Source of the DNA: an uncultured Psychroserpens sp.
Lineage (GTDB): Bacteria > Bacteroidota > Bacteroidia > Flavobacteriales > Flavobacteriaceae
DNA: 34,182 bases
Direction of reading: 5' to 3'
NCBI GenBank assembly: GCA_905479815.1
Contig: CAJQOA010000220.1
Location: 1-34,182 of the forward strand
Positions 17,198-25,526 of the stretch are shown here, piece after piece (position 1 is the stretch's first letter; each line of letters opens with the position of its first letter). The translations under genes and the position numbers were made by a program. The notes under the pieces were generated by a model that saw only the letters and a list, made by a program, of their open reading frames with translations, searched no databases and was not told the DNA's origin.

Positions 17198-17523
17198 TGT
17201 TTCTGAATTAAATAAGTGATGTAAACAAAATAGGTTGCAATCAACATTGGTATTATAATTAAGAATGTTGATGTATTGGTGTAAGGCTGAATTGCTAATA
17301 GAAGCACACCAATTATAAATATGAATACGACAAGAAGTGCATAGCTTTTTAAATGTTTCTTGATACTTTGATTATTCTCTCTAGTTCTACATATTAGAAA
17401 GTATAGCAGTTGTATTATTCCTAAGAAAAATTGAAAAAGCAATCCGACAGCTACCTCAGAACTAACATATGCTAGCACTGTTACGATATAAAAAACAACG
17501 TTACTATAATGTAGAATCTTCAT
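17194..17523 (-). CDS. Small four-TM membrane protein
   Basis: 109 residues from ATG 17523 (an in-frame TTG at 17532 would add three residues; the ATG is preferred). About four hydrophobic helices alternate with a basic loop (CRTRENNQSIKKHLKSY, about 43-60). I do not recognise the family. It is translationally coupled to the DCC gene (4-base overlap) and follows the next membrane gene by 23 bases. Confidence 0.72.
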   Translation of the reverse strand: MKILHYSNVVFYIVTVLAYVSSEVAVGLLFQFFLGIIQLLYFLICRTRENNQSIKKHLKSYALLVVFIFIIGVLLLAIQPYTNTSTFLIIIPMLIATYFVYITYLIQKQ

Positions 17524-17546
17524 GCTTTTCAAGTTTAGTAAGGTTT

Positions 17547-17960
17547 TTATTGTTCTTCCCTAACATTGTAAATAGGTGTATTAGTTACTTTTTTAAAACT
17601 CTGTCTAGATTTGCGACGTCCTCTAAAGAAGAAGAATAAGTTGATAAAAAGCATCACGCCTAAGTAGATAGAGAAGCCTCCAATTTTCATACTTAATATC
17701 TCAATTAGTGTTTGAGAACTCATTTCATGTCTAGAGTTATAGCTAATTTTTAAGATAAGTAAAGCCCAACCAATATTGATTAAATAGAATCCAATTTCAA
17801 AGAGTTTATTGGTAGCTAAAGCAATATCTTCTTGACCTTTAAAAATGTCTAGCATAAAGTATTTACCATTTTTGAATAACATTTTTGATACATAGATGGT
17901 TAGTATAATAACGATTGGTAAGTAGATTAGGTAACCGATAATGATTTTTGAATTTTCCAT
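17547..17960 (-). CDS. Small membrane protein, paralogue of the next gene upstream
   Basis: 137 residues with three hydrophobic helices (about 5-25, 53-70, 92-112) and a basic tail. It aligns along its whole length with the 120-residue neighbour: YLIYLPIVIILTIYVSKMLFKNGK against YCIYLPIIAVIMVKVGWMFYTHGE, then LFEIGFYLINIGWALL against LLLTGYYLTNLGYAII. The two are tandem duplicates that diverged. The function is unknown. It starts 7 bases after the neighbour's stop. Confidence 0.75.
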   Translation of the reverse strand: MENSKIIIGYLIYLPIVIILTIYVSKMLFKNGKYFMLDIFKGQEDIALATNKLFEIGFYLINIGWALLILKISYNSRHEMSSQTLIEILSMKIGGFSIYLGVMLFINLFFFFRGRRKSRQSFKKVTNTPIYNVREEQ

Positions 17961-17967
17961 GATTTAG

Positions 17968-18330
17968 TTATTTAGATTTATTATTTAAAGTTTTTGTTTT
18001 TACGAGATAGTTAAGGCAAAGCACATTGTTATAGTGCAATACTGCTAAGCCAATTATTATGATGCCTAAATGTTCGCTCAATGTGCTTAACATTTCTGTT
18101 ATGTTATTGACTTTTTCCCAATAGGCAAGTGTTATAATTGCATATCCAAGATTAGTGAGGTAATAACCAGTGAGTAAAAGATTGTTGATTGGTTTTACGA
18201 TGCTTTCATCTTGTTTGTATAAATGCAATAGAAATATTTCACCATGTGTATAAAACATCCAACCTACTTTTACCATAATCACTGCGATGATTGGCAGGTA
18301 AATGCAATATGTAAGGATGTTATAGTTCAT
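17968..18330 (-). CDS. Small membrane protein, paralogue of the next gene downstream
   Basis: 120 residues with three hydrophobic helices (about 4-22, 53-70, 86-104). The shared pattern with the 137-residue protein is a first helix with YLPI, a conserved G(E/K)-F-L loop, and a second helix starting (G)(F/Y)YL-N-G. It begins 3 bases after the 105-residue gene ends. No known family was recognised. Confidence 0.75.
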   Translation of the reverse strand: MNYNILTYCIYLPIIAVIMVKVGWMFYTHGEIFLLHLYKQDESIVKPINNLLLTGYYLTNLGYAIITLAYWEKVNNITEMLSTLSEHLGIIIIGLAVLHYNNVLCLNYLVKTKTLNNKSK

Positions 18331-18333
18331 GAT

Positions 18334-18651
18334 TTATTGTTTTAAATTTTTAGATAAATTGGTCATTGTCTTCTTACTTTTTGTACCGTGAATTATATAG
18401 GATAAATAGAATATTAAGCAAATTGGAATTATAAATAGCCAAGTATCTAGCTTCCCATTCCAGATTAAAAAGAATATGCCAACAACACCAAAATAGATAT
18501 AGATCCATAGGTTCTTTGGAAAAGCCATTAAAAAGAATAGCGCTGCAAAAACTTGTAAATATCCAGTAAACATTATTCCCCAAGGGCCTCCTAATAAACA
18601 AATAAGTGCTAAAACGTTGATGACTCTAGATGTATTTAATATAGTTTTCAT
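18334..18651 (-). CDS. Small hydrophobic membrane protein, first gene after the regulator
   Basis: 105 residues with about four helices (residues 10-30, 32-45, 48-64, 70-90) and a basic C-terminus (HGTKSKKTMTNLSKNLK). It has a GGPWG motif in the first loop. The family was not recognised. An operator-like palindrome lies 20-39 bp upstream of its start, which suggests the structural genes have their own regulated promoter besides read-through from the regulator gene. Confidence 0.72.
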   Translation of the reverse strand: MKTILNTSRVINVLALICLLGGPWGIMFTGYLQVFAALFFLMAFPKNLWIYIYFGVVGIFFLIWNGKLDTWLFIIPICLIFYLSYIIHGTKSKKTMTNLSKNLKQ

Positions 18652-18670
18652 AGTTTATGGTATTATAGAA

Positions 18671-18690
18671 CTTTCAGAAAATATTGAAAG
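18671..18690. promoter_or_regulatory. Operator-like palindrome CTTTCA-N8-TGAAAG, copy 2
   Basis: Half-sites CTTTCA (18671-18676) and TGAAAG (18685-18690) with an 8-base spacer, located between the regulator stop and the first membrane gene. Half-sites and spacing equal those of the longer palindrome upstream of the regulator. Confidence 0.6.
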
Positions 18691-18706
18691 TATGTTTCAA
18701 ATTTTT

Positions 18707-19210
18707 TTATTTGATGAGTTTAAGCACAGACTTAGTGATCCAGTTTTGTTTTTGAGTAACCAATTTGTTAATCATATCATCTGCTGTTTGTGTTAAATCA
18801 TGTAATGCTTTTGTTTGTTTTATAAGTTCTCTTGTTTTTTCTGTTCCGTCATCTTGTATAGAAGACACCTCTTTTAATACTTTAATCACAGGTTGTATCT
18901 CTCTACGACTACGTTCTTTTGCAATGACTCTTGCTAGTTCTTGTACATCTTTCTCTGTTGTGAAATATTCTTTACGTTCTCCAGGAATAATTTCTTTGGT
19001 TACAATTCCCCAATCCATTAATTGGCGTAAATTCATACTTGTATTGCCACGAGAAATTTTAAGTTCTTCCATAATGTCTTCCATAGACAATGGTTTTGTA
19101 GAAATAAAAAGCAACGCTTGTATTTGAGCCATCGCTTTATTGATTCCCCAAAGTGTACCTAAGCTTCCCCAAGTACTCACAAATTTCATTTTAGCTTCGT
19201 TGTAATTCAC
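18707..19210 (-). CDS. GbsR/MarR-type winged-helix transcriptional regulator
   Basis: 167 residues from GTG 19210. The family typically begins with a sequence like NYxEAKxKFxxxWGxLGxxWGIN, matched here by MNYNEAKMKFVSTWGSLGTLWGIN, so the GTG is preferred over the internal ATG eight codons in. The winged helix (about 30-90) contains LSMEDIMEELKISRGNTSMNLRQLMDWGIV and the wing EIIPGERKEYF. A C-terminal helical part (about 100-167) is likely the dimer interface. No effector pocket is evident from the sequence. The gene heads the run of membrane-protein genes and has a perfect palindrome over its promoter, so autoregulation is likely. Confidence 0.93.
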   Translation of the reverse strand: MNYNEAKMKFVSTWGSLGTLWGINKAMAQIQALLFISTKPLSMEDIMEELKISRGNTSMNLRQLMDWGIVTKEIIPGERKEYFTTEKDVQELARVIAKERSRREIQPVIKVLKEVSSIQDDGTEKTRELIKQTKALHDLTQTADDMINKLVTQKQNWITKSVLKLIK

Positions 19211-19230
19211 GTTTGTTATTATTTACATTA

Positions 19231-19261
19231 CAAATGTATATTAAATATATTAAACTTTCAA
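19231..19261 (-). promoter_or_regulatory. Putative regulator promoter (TTG-N20-TACATTTG)
   Basis: On the minus strand TACATTTG (19238-19231) fits TAnnTTTG, and TTG (19261-19259) sits 20 bases before it, within the usual spacing. The TTG lies inside the palindrome at 19251-19278, so a bound regulator would block it. It is 20-50 bp from the GTG start. Confidence 0.6.
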
Positions 19262-19278
19262 TAATTATTGAAAGTTTA
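19251..19278. promoter_or_regulatory. Operator-like 28-bp perfect palindrome, copy 1
   Basis: The left half is TAAACTTTCAATAA and the right half is its exact reverse complement, so the full site is 28 bp without mismatch. It contains CTTTCA-N8-TGAAAG as in copy 2. It overlaps the -33 element of the GbsR-like gene. A hairpin role is possible, but the matching second copy in another intergenic region favours protein binding. Confidence 0.65.
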
Positions 19279-19287
19279 TTTTAAAAC

Positions 19288-19317
19288 AAAAGGTTGAAGT
19301 TTGTATTTCAACCTTTT
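19288..19317 (-). terminator. Rho-independent terminator of the M3 peptidase gene
   Basis: An 11-bp perfect stem (19288-19298 with 19307-19317) and 8-base loop, followed on the minus strand by TTTTGTTTT. It starts a few bases after the M3 stop codon region on the downstream side and separates it from the regulator promoter. Confidence 0.8.
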
Positions 19318-19323
19318 AAGTCT

Positions 19324-21357
19324 CTATTTTGAAATTAATCCAGCACGTTTCAATAACGCATCTGGTTTTGGTTCTTTTCCTCTAAATCGTTTATATAAGA
19401 CCATTGGATCTTCAATACCACCTTGAGATAGTACATGATCCTTGAATTTTTTCGCAACGTCTTTATTAAACACGCCTTCTTCTAAGAAATACTCAAAGGC
19501 ATCTGCATCTAGTACTTCTGCCCATTTATAACTATAATATCCAGAGCTATAACCACCTTGAAAAATATGAGAGAATGCAGTACTCATACAATTCACTGCA
19601 ACATCAGGATACAATTTTGTATTAGCAAATACTTTAGACTCATGTGCTTTTACATTTGTAATAGAACTTGGGTCTTGTCCATGCCAAGACATATCTAAGA
19701 GACCAAAACTAATTTGTCGTAAAGTTTGCATGCCTTCATGGAAGGTTGCAGATGCTTTTATTTTTTCTATGAGTTCCATCGGGATGACTTCACCAGTTTC
19801 ATAATGCGTTGCAAACAATTCTAATGCTTCTTTTTCATAGCACCAGTTTTCTAAAACCTGAGATGGTAACTCAACAAAATCCCAAAACACACTCGTTCCA
19901 GATAAACTAGGATAGGTTGTATTAGCAAGCATGCCATGTAAACCATGACCAAATTCATGAAACAAGGTCGTTACTTCATTAAAGGTTAGGAGTGAAGGTT
20001 TACTTTTTGTCGGTTTTGTGAAATTACATACGTTAGAAACATGTGGTCTGTCATTAACACCATTTTTAATGTATTGAGGCTTGTAAACTGTCATCCATGC
20101 ACCATTTCGTTTTCCTGCTCTTGGAAAAAAATCGGCATAAAAAATGGAAACCAAGTTGCCTTTAGTATCTGTTACTTTATACGTTAAAACATCTTCATGA
20201 TATTTATCAATGGTATCTATCTCTTCAAATTTTAAATCAAATAAACGCTCAGCAATAGTAAATACACCATCAATAACATTTTCTAATTTGAAATAAGGTT
20301 TTAACTGCTCATCATCTAAACTAAATAACTTTTGTTTCAACTTTTCAGAATAATAAGAACCATCCCATTTTTCTAATCTATCAATACCATCTAAGTCTTT
20401 TGCAAATTGCTCTAAATCTTTATATTCTTTTTCTGCAGCAGGTTTTGCTTTTTCTAAAAGTTCGTTTAAAAAATTCTCAACGGTTTCAGGTGTTTTTGCC
20501 ATGCGTTCTTCTAATACAAAATGCGCATGCGTTTGATAACCTAATAAATTAGCACGTTCGTGACGCAATTTTGCAATTTGAAGTACATGCTCTTGATTAT
20601 CTAATTCATCACCTTTAAATCCTTTTGAACCTGCAGCAATAGCCAGTTTTTTTCGTAGCTCTCTATTATCTGCATAGGTCATAAAAGGGATGTAACTCGG
20701 GTAATCTAATGTAATTAACCAACCTTTTTTCTCTTTTGATTCTGCCAATTGTTGTGCAGCTTCTTTAGCGCCTTCTGGTAATCCAGCAAGATCATTTTCA
20801 TTAGTGAGGAGCATTTCAAACGTATTGGTTTCTGCTAATATATTTTCACCAAATTTGAGTTTCAATTTACTCGATAGCTTGTCAATCTCACGAAGTCTTG
20901 TTTTTTTATCTTCGGAAAGATTAGCACCATTTCTAGAAAAGCCTTTATATTTTTTATCGAGAAGTGTATATTGTTCGGTAGTTAAATCTAAACTAGATTT
21001 TTGATCATAAACTGCTTTTACACGTTTAAATAAATCCTCGTTAAGCGTCACATCATTACCAAAATCTGAAAGCATAGGAGACACCTCTTGTGCGATTTTT
21101 TGGATTTGATCGTTAGTTTCCGCACTATTCAAATTGAAAAATATACTTGATAATCGGTCTAATTCTTCACCAGAGAAATCTAAGACTTCAATGGTGTTCT
21201 CAAAAGTTGGAGCGTCTTTAGAAGATGTGATTGCATCAATTTCTGCTCTAGCTTTTTCAATTGCTATTTTAAACGCAGGCATGTAATCCTCATTTTTAAT
21301 TTTAGAAAAAGGAGCTGTGTGATAAGGTGTATCGAATATAGAATTTAGTATTGCCAT
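19324..21357 (-). CDS. M3-family oligopeptidase / peptidyl-dipeptidase (Dcp-like)
   Basis: 677 residues, no signal peptide, so cytosolic. The zinc site is HEFGH (H467, E468, H471) with the third ligand E496 in WDFVELPSQ, the HExxH-x24-E pattern of family M3. The N-terminal helical part (about 1-260) and the substrate-binding end (SGYYSYKWAEVLDADAFEYF, then GGIEDPMVLYKRFRGKEP) are intact. It trims short peptides after protein turnover. The length matches Dcp/oligopeptidase A relatives. A single-gene transcript is likely: a terminator follows and a separate promoter region precedes. Confidence 0.96.
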   Translation of the reverse strand: MAILNSIFDTPYHTAPFSKIKNEDYMPAFKIAIEKARAEIDAITSSKDAPTFENTIEVLDFSGEELDRLSSIFFNLNSAETNDQIQKIAQEVSPMLSDFGNDVTLNEDLFKRVKAVYDQKSSLDLTTEQYTLLDKKYKGFSRNGANLSEDKKTRLREIDKLSSKLKLKFGENILAETNTFEMLLTNENDLAGLPEGAKEAAQQLAESKEKKGWLITLDYPSYIPFMTYADNRELRKKLAIAAGSKGFKGDELDNQEHVLQIAKLRHERANLLGYQTHAHFVLEERMAKTPETVENFLNELLEKAKPAAEKEYKDLEQFAKDLDGIDRLEKWDGSYYSEKLKQKLFSLDDEQLKPYFKLENVIDGVFTIAERLFDLKFEEIDTIDKYHEDVLTYKVTDTKGNLVSIFYADFFPRAGKRNGAWMTVYKPQYIKNGVNDRPHVSNVCNFTKPTKSKPSLLTFNEVTTLFHEFGHGLHGMLANTTYPSLSGTSVFWDFVELPSQVLENWCYEKEALELFATHYETGEVIPMELIEKIKASATFHEGMQTLRQISFGLLDMSWHGQDPSSITNVKAHESKVFANTKLYPDVAVNCMSTAFSHIFQGGYSSGYYSYKWAEVLDADAFEYFLEEGVFNKDVAKKFKDHVLSQGGIEDPMVLYKRFRGKEPKPDALLKRAGLISK

Positions 21358-21462
21358 TTTAAAATTTGAAATTATAGGTCTATGTTAGAATTAATTCTTA
21401 AATGTTCATAAGTATTTGAAAATCATTAACTAAACCTTAAGGGTTTCATGTTAAATAATAAT

Positions 21463-21470
21463 TATCTTTG
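21463..21470 (+). promoter_or_regulatory. Putative TATCTTTG promoter of a small RNA
   Basis: An exact TAnnTTTG match on the plus strand, between two minus-strand genes, so it serves neither of them. The -33 TTG is not evident at normal spacing. The same octamer precedes the HPRT-Adk gene at 23340. Confidence 0.4.
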
Positions 21471-21474
21471 CAAC

Positions 21475-21556
21475 GTTATTGAATATTACTGAGAAGGAAA
21501 ATTTAATAACTATTGATTAATAGCTCTAAAACCTCGTGTAAAAGCGAGGTTTTTTT
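21475..21556 (+). ncRNA. Candidate small RNA of about 80 nt
   Basis: The stretch follows the TATCTTTG element and ends in a hairpin with seven T residues on the plus strand (stem AAAACCTCG 21528-21536 with CGAGGTTTT 21545-21553). Two further stems are possible: GTTATT (21475-21480) with AATAAC (21505-21510), and CTATT with AATAG (21510-21523). No ORF of useful length is present. It lies antisense to its context, between purE and the M3 gene. An alternative is that the hairpin merely terminates purE, although the T-run is longer on the plus side. I cannot assign an RNA family. Confidence 0.45.
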
Positions 21557-21567
21557 ATGCTATAGGA

Positions 21568-22050
21568 TTAGCTTAAATCTTTAGAAGATTCAATCACTTT
21601 AGCTTTTAAACTTTCTTTATAATCAATAATTGTTTTAAGTACATCTTCATTTGATGTCCCAATAATTTGTGCCGCTAAAATTCCAGCGTTTTTAGCACCA
21701 TTGAGCGCAACAGTTGCCACAGGAACACCTCCAGGCATTTGTAATATTGATAATACAGAATCCCAGCCATCAATAGAATTACTACTTTTTACTGGAACGC
21801 CAATGACAGGTAATGGTGATAATGAAGCGACCATTCCTGGTAAATGAGCTGCACCACCAGCACCAGCGATAATAACATTAATACCTCTTGAGTGTGCGTT
21901 TTTGCTAAAATCAAATAATTTTTCAGGTGTTCTATGTGCAGATACAATATCTACTTCAACCTCAATTTTGAATTCTTTTAGGATGTCAATCGCATCTTGC
22001 ATGACAGGAAGGTCACTTTTGCTTCCCATGATTACGGCTACTTTATTCAT
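21568..22050 (-). CDS. purE: N5-carboxyaminoimidazole ribonucleotide mutase
   Basis: 160 residues. Converts N5-CAIR to CAIR in de novo purine synthesis. Family motifs are intact: MGSKSDLPVM (about 8-17), SAHRTPEKL (about 39-47), and GAGGAAHLPGMVAS (about 63-76), followed by LPVIGVPV. The presence of PurK just upstream, 2 bases away, shows the class I (bacterial two-step) PurE rather than the class II enzyme. The gene is co-transcribed with purK. Confidence 0.97.
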   Translation of the reverse strand: MNKVAVIMGSKSDLPVMQDAIDILKEFKIEVEVDIVSAHRTPEKLFDFSKNAHSRGINVIIAGAGGAAHLPGMVASLSPLPVIGVPVKSSNSIDGWDSVLSILQMPGGVPVATVALNGAKNAGILAAQIIGTSNEDVLKTIIDYKESLKAKVIESSKDLS

Positions 22051-22052
22051 AA

Positions 22053-23207
22053 TTATTTACTTATAACTTTTATTGTTTTCTTAACCTCCTCAGCAATGCG
22101 TCTTGCTTCGTTAATATCTTTATTCACAATGGTCACATGTCCCATTTTACGAAATGGTCGCGTTTGCTTTTTTCCGTAGATATGAGGTGTTACACCATCA
22201 AGACTCATAATGTGTTCTATGTTTTCATAAACGACATCACCTGTATGACCTTCTGCACCAACTAAATTAACCATGATACCTCCAACTGTACTTTCTGTTT
22301 TTCCTAATGGAAGATTTAAAATGGCTCTTATATGTTGTTCAAATTGTGACGTATAATTGGCTTCTATAGTTTGATGACCAGAGTTGTGTGGTCTTGGAGC
22401 AACTTCATTTACCAAAATGTCATCAGTTTCTGTTTGAAACATTTCTACGGCTAAAAGCCCAACATGTTTAAATGCCTCGGAAACTTTAAGCGCCACATGT
22501 TTTGCTTTTTCAGCAACAGCTTTATCTATTCTAGCAGGACAAATAACGTACTCGACTTGGTTGGCTTCTGGATGAAACTCCATTTCTACAACGGGATATG
22601 TTTTCACATCACCATTTGGGTTTCTTGCTACTATAACTGCCAATTCATTTTTAAAAGGCACTAAATCTTCTGCAATACATTCGCCTTTTGGTAAACCATC
22701 TAAATCTGATAATTGTCTTACCATTTTTACACCATTACCATCATATCCAAATTGTGAAGCTTTCCAAACAAATGGAAATTCTAATCCGCCATTGTCAATA
22801 GCGTCTTCAATTTCCGATAGGTAAGCAAAGCGCGTAAAATCTGAAGTTGGAATACCATGATCACGATAAAACAGTTTTTGAGTGGCTTTATTTTGAATGA
22901 TGCGTAAATTTTTTGATGAAGGATATACTTTTATACCTTCCTTTTCTAATTTTTCAAGCGCATCAACATTGACATTTTCAATTTCAAAAGTGAGTAGATC
23001 GACTTGTTTTCCGAAGTTATAAACCGCATCAAAATCCATTAAATCGCCTAATGTGAAATGATTGCAAGCTATTCTACAAGGCGCTTCGTTACTAGAATCC
23101 ATGACGTGTGTTGTAATGTCAAATTGTCGCGTACTATACAACATCATTTTGCCTAGTTGTCCACCACCAAGAATACCAAGTTTGAAATTTGAAGAGAAAT
23201 AGTTCAT
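22053..23207 (-). CDS. purK: N5-carboxyaminoimidazole ribonucleotide synthase
   Basis: 384 residues, an ATP-grasp enzyme that carboxylates AIR with bicarbonate and ATP. The N-terminal motif LGILGGGQLGKMM (about 11-23) is typical of PurK, the ATP-grasp part shows FPFVWKASQFGYDGNGV (about 145-161), and EVAPRPHNSGHQTIEA (about 268-283) lies at the active site. It starts the purK-purE operon. The start ATG fits: the usual conserved block begins shortly after it. Confidence 0.97.
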   Translation of the reverse strand: MNYFSSNFKLGILGGGQLGKMMLYSTRQFDITTHVMDSSNEAPCRIACNHFTLGDLMDFDAVYNFGKQVDLLTFEIENVNVDALEKLEKEGIKVYPSSKNLRIIQNKATQKLFYRDHGIPTSDFTRFAYLSEIEDAIDNGGLEFPFVWKASQFGYDGNGVKMVRQLSDLDGLPKGECIAEDLVPFKNELAVIVARNPNGDVKTYPVVEMEFHPEANQVEYVICPARIDKAVAEKAKHVALKVSEAFKHVGLLAVEMFQTETDDILVNEVAPRPHNSGHQTIEANYTSQFEQHIRAILNLPLGKTESTVGGIMVNLVGAEGHTGDVVYENIEHIMSLDGVTPHIYGKKQTRPFRKMGHVTIVNKDINEARRIAEEVKKTIKVISK

Positions 23208-23339
23208 TACGTTAAGTTGTTTCTTTAAAAACCTATGTTTTTAGATTTGAAATCCACTTTTGTTACACAAAAATACACTAATTATGAAACAATATTCTAA
23301 AATCATAAATTGAAAATCGGCAATCGCAAATCAAATCCG

Positions 23340-23347
23340 TATCTTTG
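23340..23347 (+). promoter_or_regulatory. Putative TATCTTTG promoter element of the HPRT-Adk gene
   Basis: Exact TAnnTTTG match, 21 bp before the GTG start at 23369. A TTG at 23310-23312 is further upstream than usual. Confidence 0.5.
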
Positions 23348-23368
23348 GCTTTTTAAAATCAAAATCAG

Positions 23369-24478
23369 GTGATTAAACTACACGATTTATACTTTAAACC
23401 ATTCATTTCTGAACAAGAAGTAGATGCCACTGTGCAGCGTTTGGTAGATGAGATAGCAAATGACTTACAAGATGAAATTCCAGTATTTGTTGGGATTTTG
23501 AATGGATCGTTCATGCTTGTGAGTGATTTTGTGAAGAAATACCCAAAGCCTTGTGAAGTCACTTTTATAAAGCTGGCATCTTATGAAGGTTTAAAATCAA
23601 CCGAAGATATTCATAGACTCATTGGTTTAACGCAAGATGTATCTGGTAGAAAAGTAGTTATTCTAGAAGATATCATAGATTCTGGTAACACATTAGAAGA
23701 AGTGCATCGCATTTTTGAAAATGAGAATGTTGACGAATTAAAAATCGCTACTTTATTTTACAAGCCAGAAGCCTATAAAAAAGATTATAAATTACACTAT
23801 GTTGGTTTAGAAATTCCTAATAAATTCATAGTAGGTTATGGATTAGATTACAACGGTCTAGGGAGAGATTTACCAGCGATATATCAATTAAAAACAACAC
23901 AACACATGACTAATTTAGTCCTATTTGGACCTCCAGGTGCAGGAAAAGGAACACAAGCTAATTTTTTAAAGGAAAAATATAATCTAGTGCATATCTCAAC
24001 AGGAGATGTGTTTAGATTTAATATGAAAAACAATACTGCCTTAGGAATGTTAGCTAAGTCTTATATTGATAAAGGCGCATTAGTTCCAGATCAGGTAACT
24101 ATAGATATGTTAAGTGCAGAAGTTGATAAAAACGCTGGCGCTAACGGATTTATTTTTGATGGCTTTCCTAGAAATGAAGTTCAAGCAGAAGCTCTGGATA
24201 AAATAATGGATGCTAAAGATTCTAAGGTTGATGCTATGATTGCTTTAGAGGTCGAAGATGAAATTCTAGTGCAACGTTTATTAGAGCGTGGTAAAACTAG
24301 TGGAAGAAAAGATGATTCTGATGAGGCTATAATTAGAAATAGAATTAAAGTATATTATAACGAAACAGCAATCTTGAAAGATTTTTATTCTAAACAAGAT
24401 AAATATTTTGGAGTTGATGGTGTTGGTAGTATTGAAGATATTACAGAACGTTTAAATACTGTAATAGATAAATTATAA
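23369..24478 (+). CDS. adk: Fused hypoxanthine phosphoribosyltransferase - adenylate kinase
   Basis: 369 residues in one open frame from GTG 23369. Residues 1-179 are a type I phosphoribosyltransferase of the HPRT kind: GILNGSFMLVSDF and the PRPP loop VVILEDIIDSGNT. Residues 180-369 are a complete adenylate kinase: P-loop GPPGAGKGTQ, STGDVFR, the AMP-binding DGFPRN, and a short LID region without zinc cysteines. An internal ATG (codon 180, at 23906) begins the Adk part at the normal Adk start, so a second, Adk-only product is possible. HPRT makes IMP or GMP from bases and Adk balances AMP/ADP, linking salvage to the nucleotide pool. Adjacent obg follows in the same direction; the purine operon purKE is divergent. 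Confidence 0.95.
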   Translation: MIKLHDLYFKPFISEQEVDATVQRLVDEIANDLQDEIPVFVGILNGSFMLVSDFVKKYPKPCEVTFIKLASYEGLKSTEDIHRLIGLTQDVSGRKVVILEDIIDSGNTLEEVHRIFENENVDELKIATLFYKPEAYKKDYKLHYVGLEIPNKFIVGYGLDYNGLGRDLPAIYQLKTTQHMTNLVLFGPPGAGKGTQANFLKEKYNLVHISTGDVFRFNMKNNTALGMLAKSYIDKGALVPDQVTIDMLSAEVDKNAGANGFIFDGFPRNEVQAEALDKIMDAKDSKVDAMIALEVEDEILVQRLLERGKTSGRKDDSDEAIIRNRIKVYYNETAILKDFYSKQDKYFGVDGVGSIEDITERLNTVIDKL

Positions 24479-24522
24479 GGTAACTTACTTTATAAGCTAA
24501 CGAATATAGATAACAAAAGACT

Positions 24523-25521
24523 ATGACTGAGGGAAACTTCGTTGACTACGTAAAAATTGAAATATCTTCTGGAAAAGGAGGACAAGGTTCTGCACACTTA
24601 CATCGTGAAAAATTCATTGAAAAAGGTGGTCCAGATGGAGGAGATGGTGGTCGTGGAGGTCATATTATTGTTCGAGGGAGTTCTAACCTTTGGACACTTT
24701 TACATTTAAAATTTAAGCGTCATGCAAGAGCTGGTCATGGTGGAAGTGGAAGTAAAAGTAGAAGTACAGGAGCTGATGGAGAGGATGTCTACATTGATGT
24801 GCCGTTAGGTACTGTAGTAAAAGATACAGAAACTGATGAGACCTTGTTTGAAATAACCGATGCAGATGAAGAGGTCATTGTAGCTAAAGGCGGACGTGGT
24901 GGCTTAGGAAACTGGCATTTTAAAAATTCTCGTAACCAAACACCTCGTTTCGCACAACCTGGAGAAGATGTAGAAGAAAAGAGAATTACTTTAGAGCTTA
25001 AAATTCTTGCAGATGTTGGTCTGGTTGGTTTTCCAAATGCTGGGAAATCCACATTACTTTCTGTTGTTACAGCTGCAAAACCTAAAATTGCAGATTATGA
25101 GTTTACAACGTTAAAACCTAACTTAGGAATTGTAGAATATCGCGATTACCAAACATTTGTAATGGCAGATATTCCAGGTATTATAGAAGGTGCTGCCGAA
25201 GGTAAAGGACTTGGTCATTACTTTTTACGTCACATTGAACGTAACTCGATTTTATTGTTTTTAATTGCTGCAGACGCAGATGATATACGTAAACAATATG
25301 ATATTCTCTTAGATGAGCTCAAACGTTACAATCCAGAAATGTTGGATAAAGAACGTATGATTGCTATTTCTAAAAGTGATATGTTAGATGATGAATTACA
25401 AGCAGAAATGAAAGTAGAATTAGACGAAACACTTCCAATTGATTATATGTTCATTTCATCTATAGCTCAAAAAGGTATTATGGAGCTTAAAGATAAACTT
25501 TGGAAAATGCTTAACGATTAA
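24523..25521 (+). CDS. obg: Obg/CgtA GTPase
   Basis: 332 residues. The N-terminal Obg fold (about 1-158) has the glycine-rich turns [13 protein letters not shown] and [18 protein letters not shown]. The G domain (about 159-330) has G1 [10 protein letters not shown]3 DIPG and the G4-like ISKSDM. It is a ribosome-associated GTPase for 50S maturation and stress response. It ends after the G domain without the C-terminal OCT domain, as is common in this phylum. It follows the HPRT-Adk gene by 44 bp and probably shares its transcript. Confidence 0.97.
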   Translation: MTEGNFVDYVKIEISSGKGGQGSAHLHREKFIEKGGPDGGDGGRGGHIIVRGSSNLWTLLHLKFKRHARAGHGGSGSKSRSTGADGEDVYIDVPLGTVVKDTETDETLFEITDADEEVIVAKGGRGGLGNWHFKNSRNQTPRFAQPGEDVEEKRITLELKILADVGLVGFPNAGKSTLLSVVTAAKPKIADYEFTTLKPNLGIVEYRDYQTFVMADIPGIIEGAAEGKGLGHYFLRHIERNSILLFLIAADADDIRKQYDILLDELKRYNPEMLDKERMIAISKSDMLDDELQAEMKVELDETLPIDYMFISSIAQKGIMELKDKLWKMLND

Positions 25522-25526
25522 TTTTT

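Noticed and set aside
18374-18601. Alternative minus-strand frame within the 105-residue membrane gene
   Set aside because: It is nested in a frame that fits the operon spacing better.
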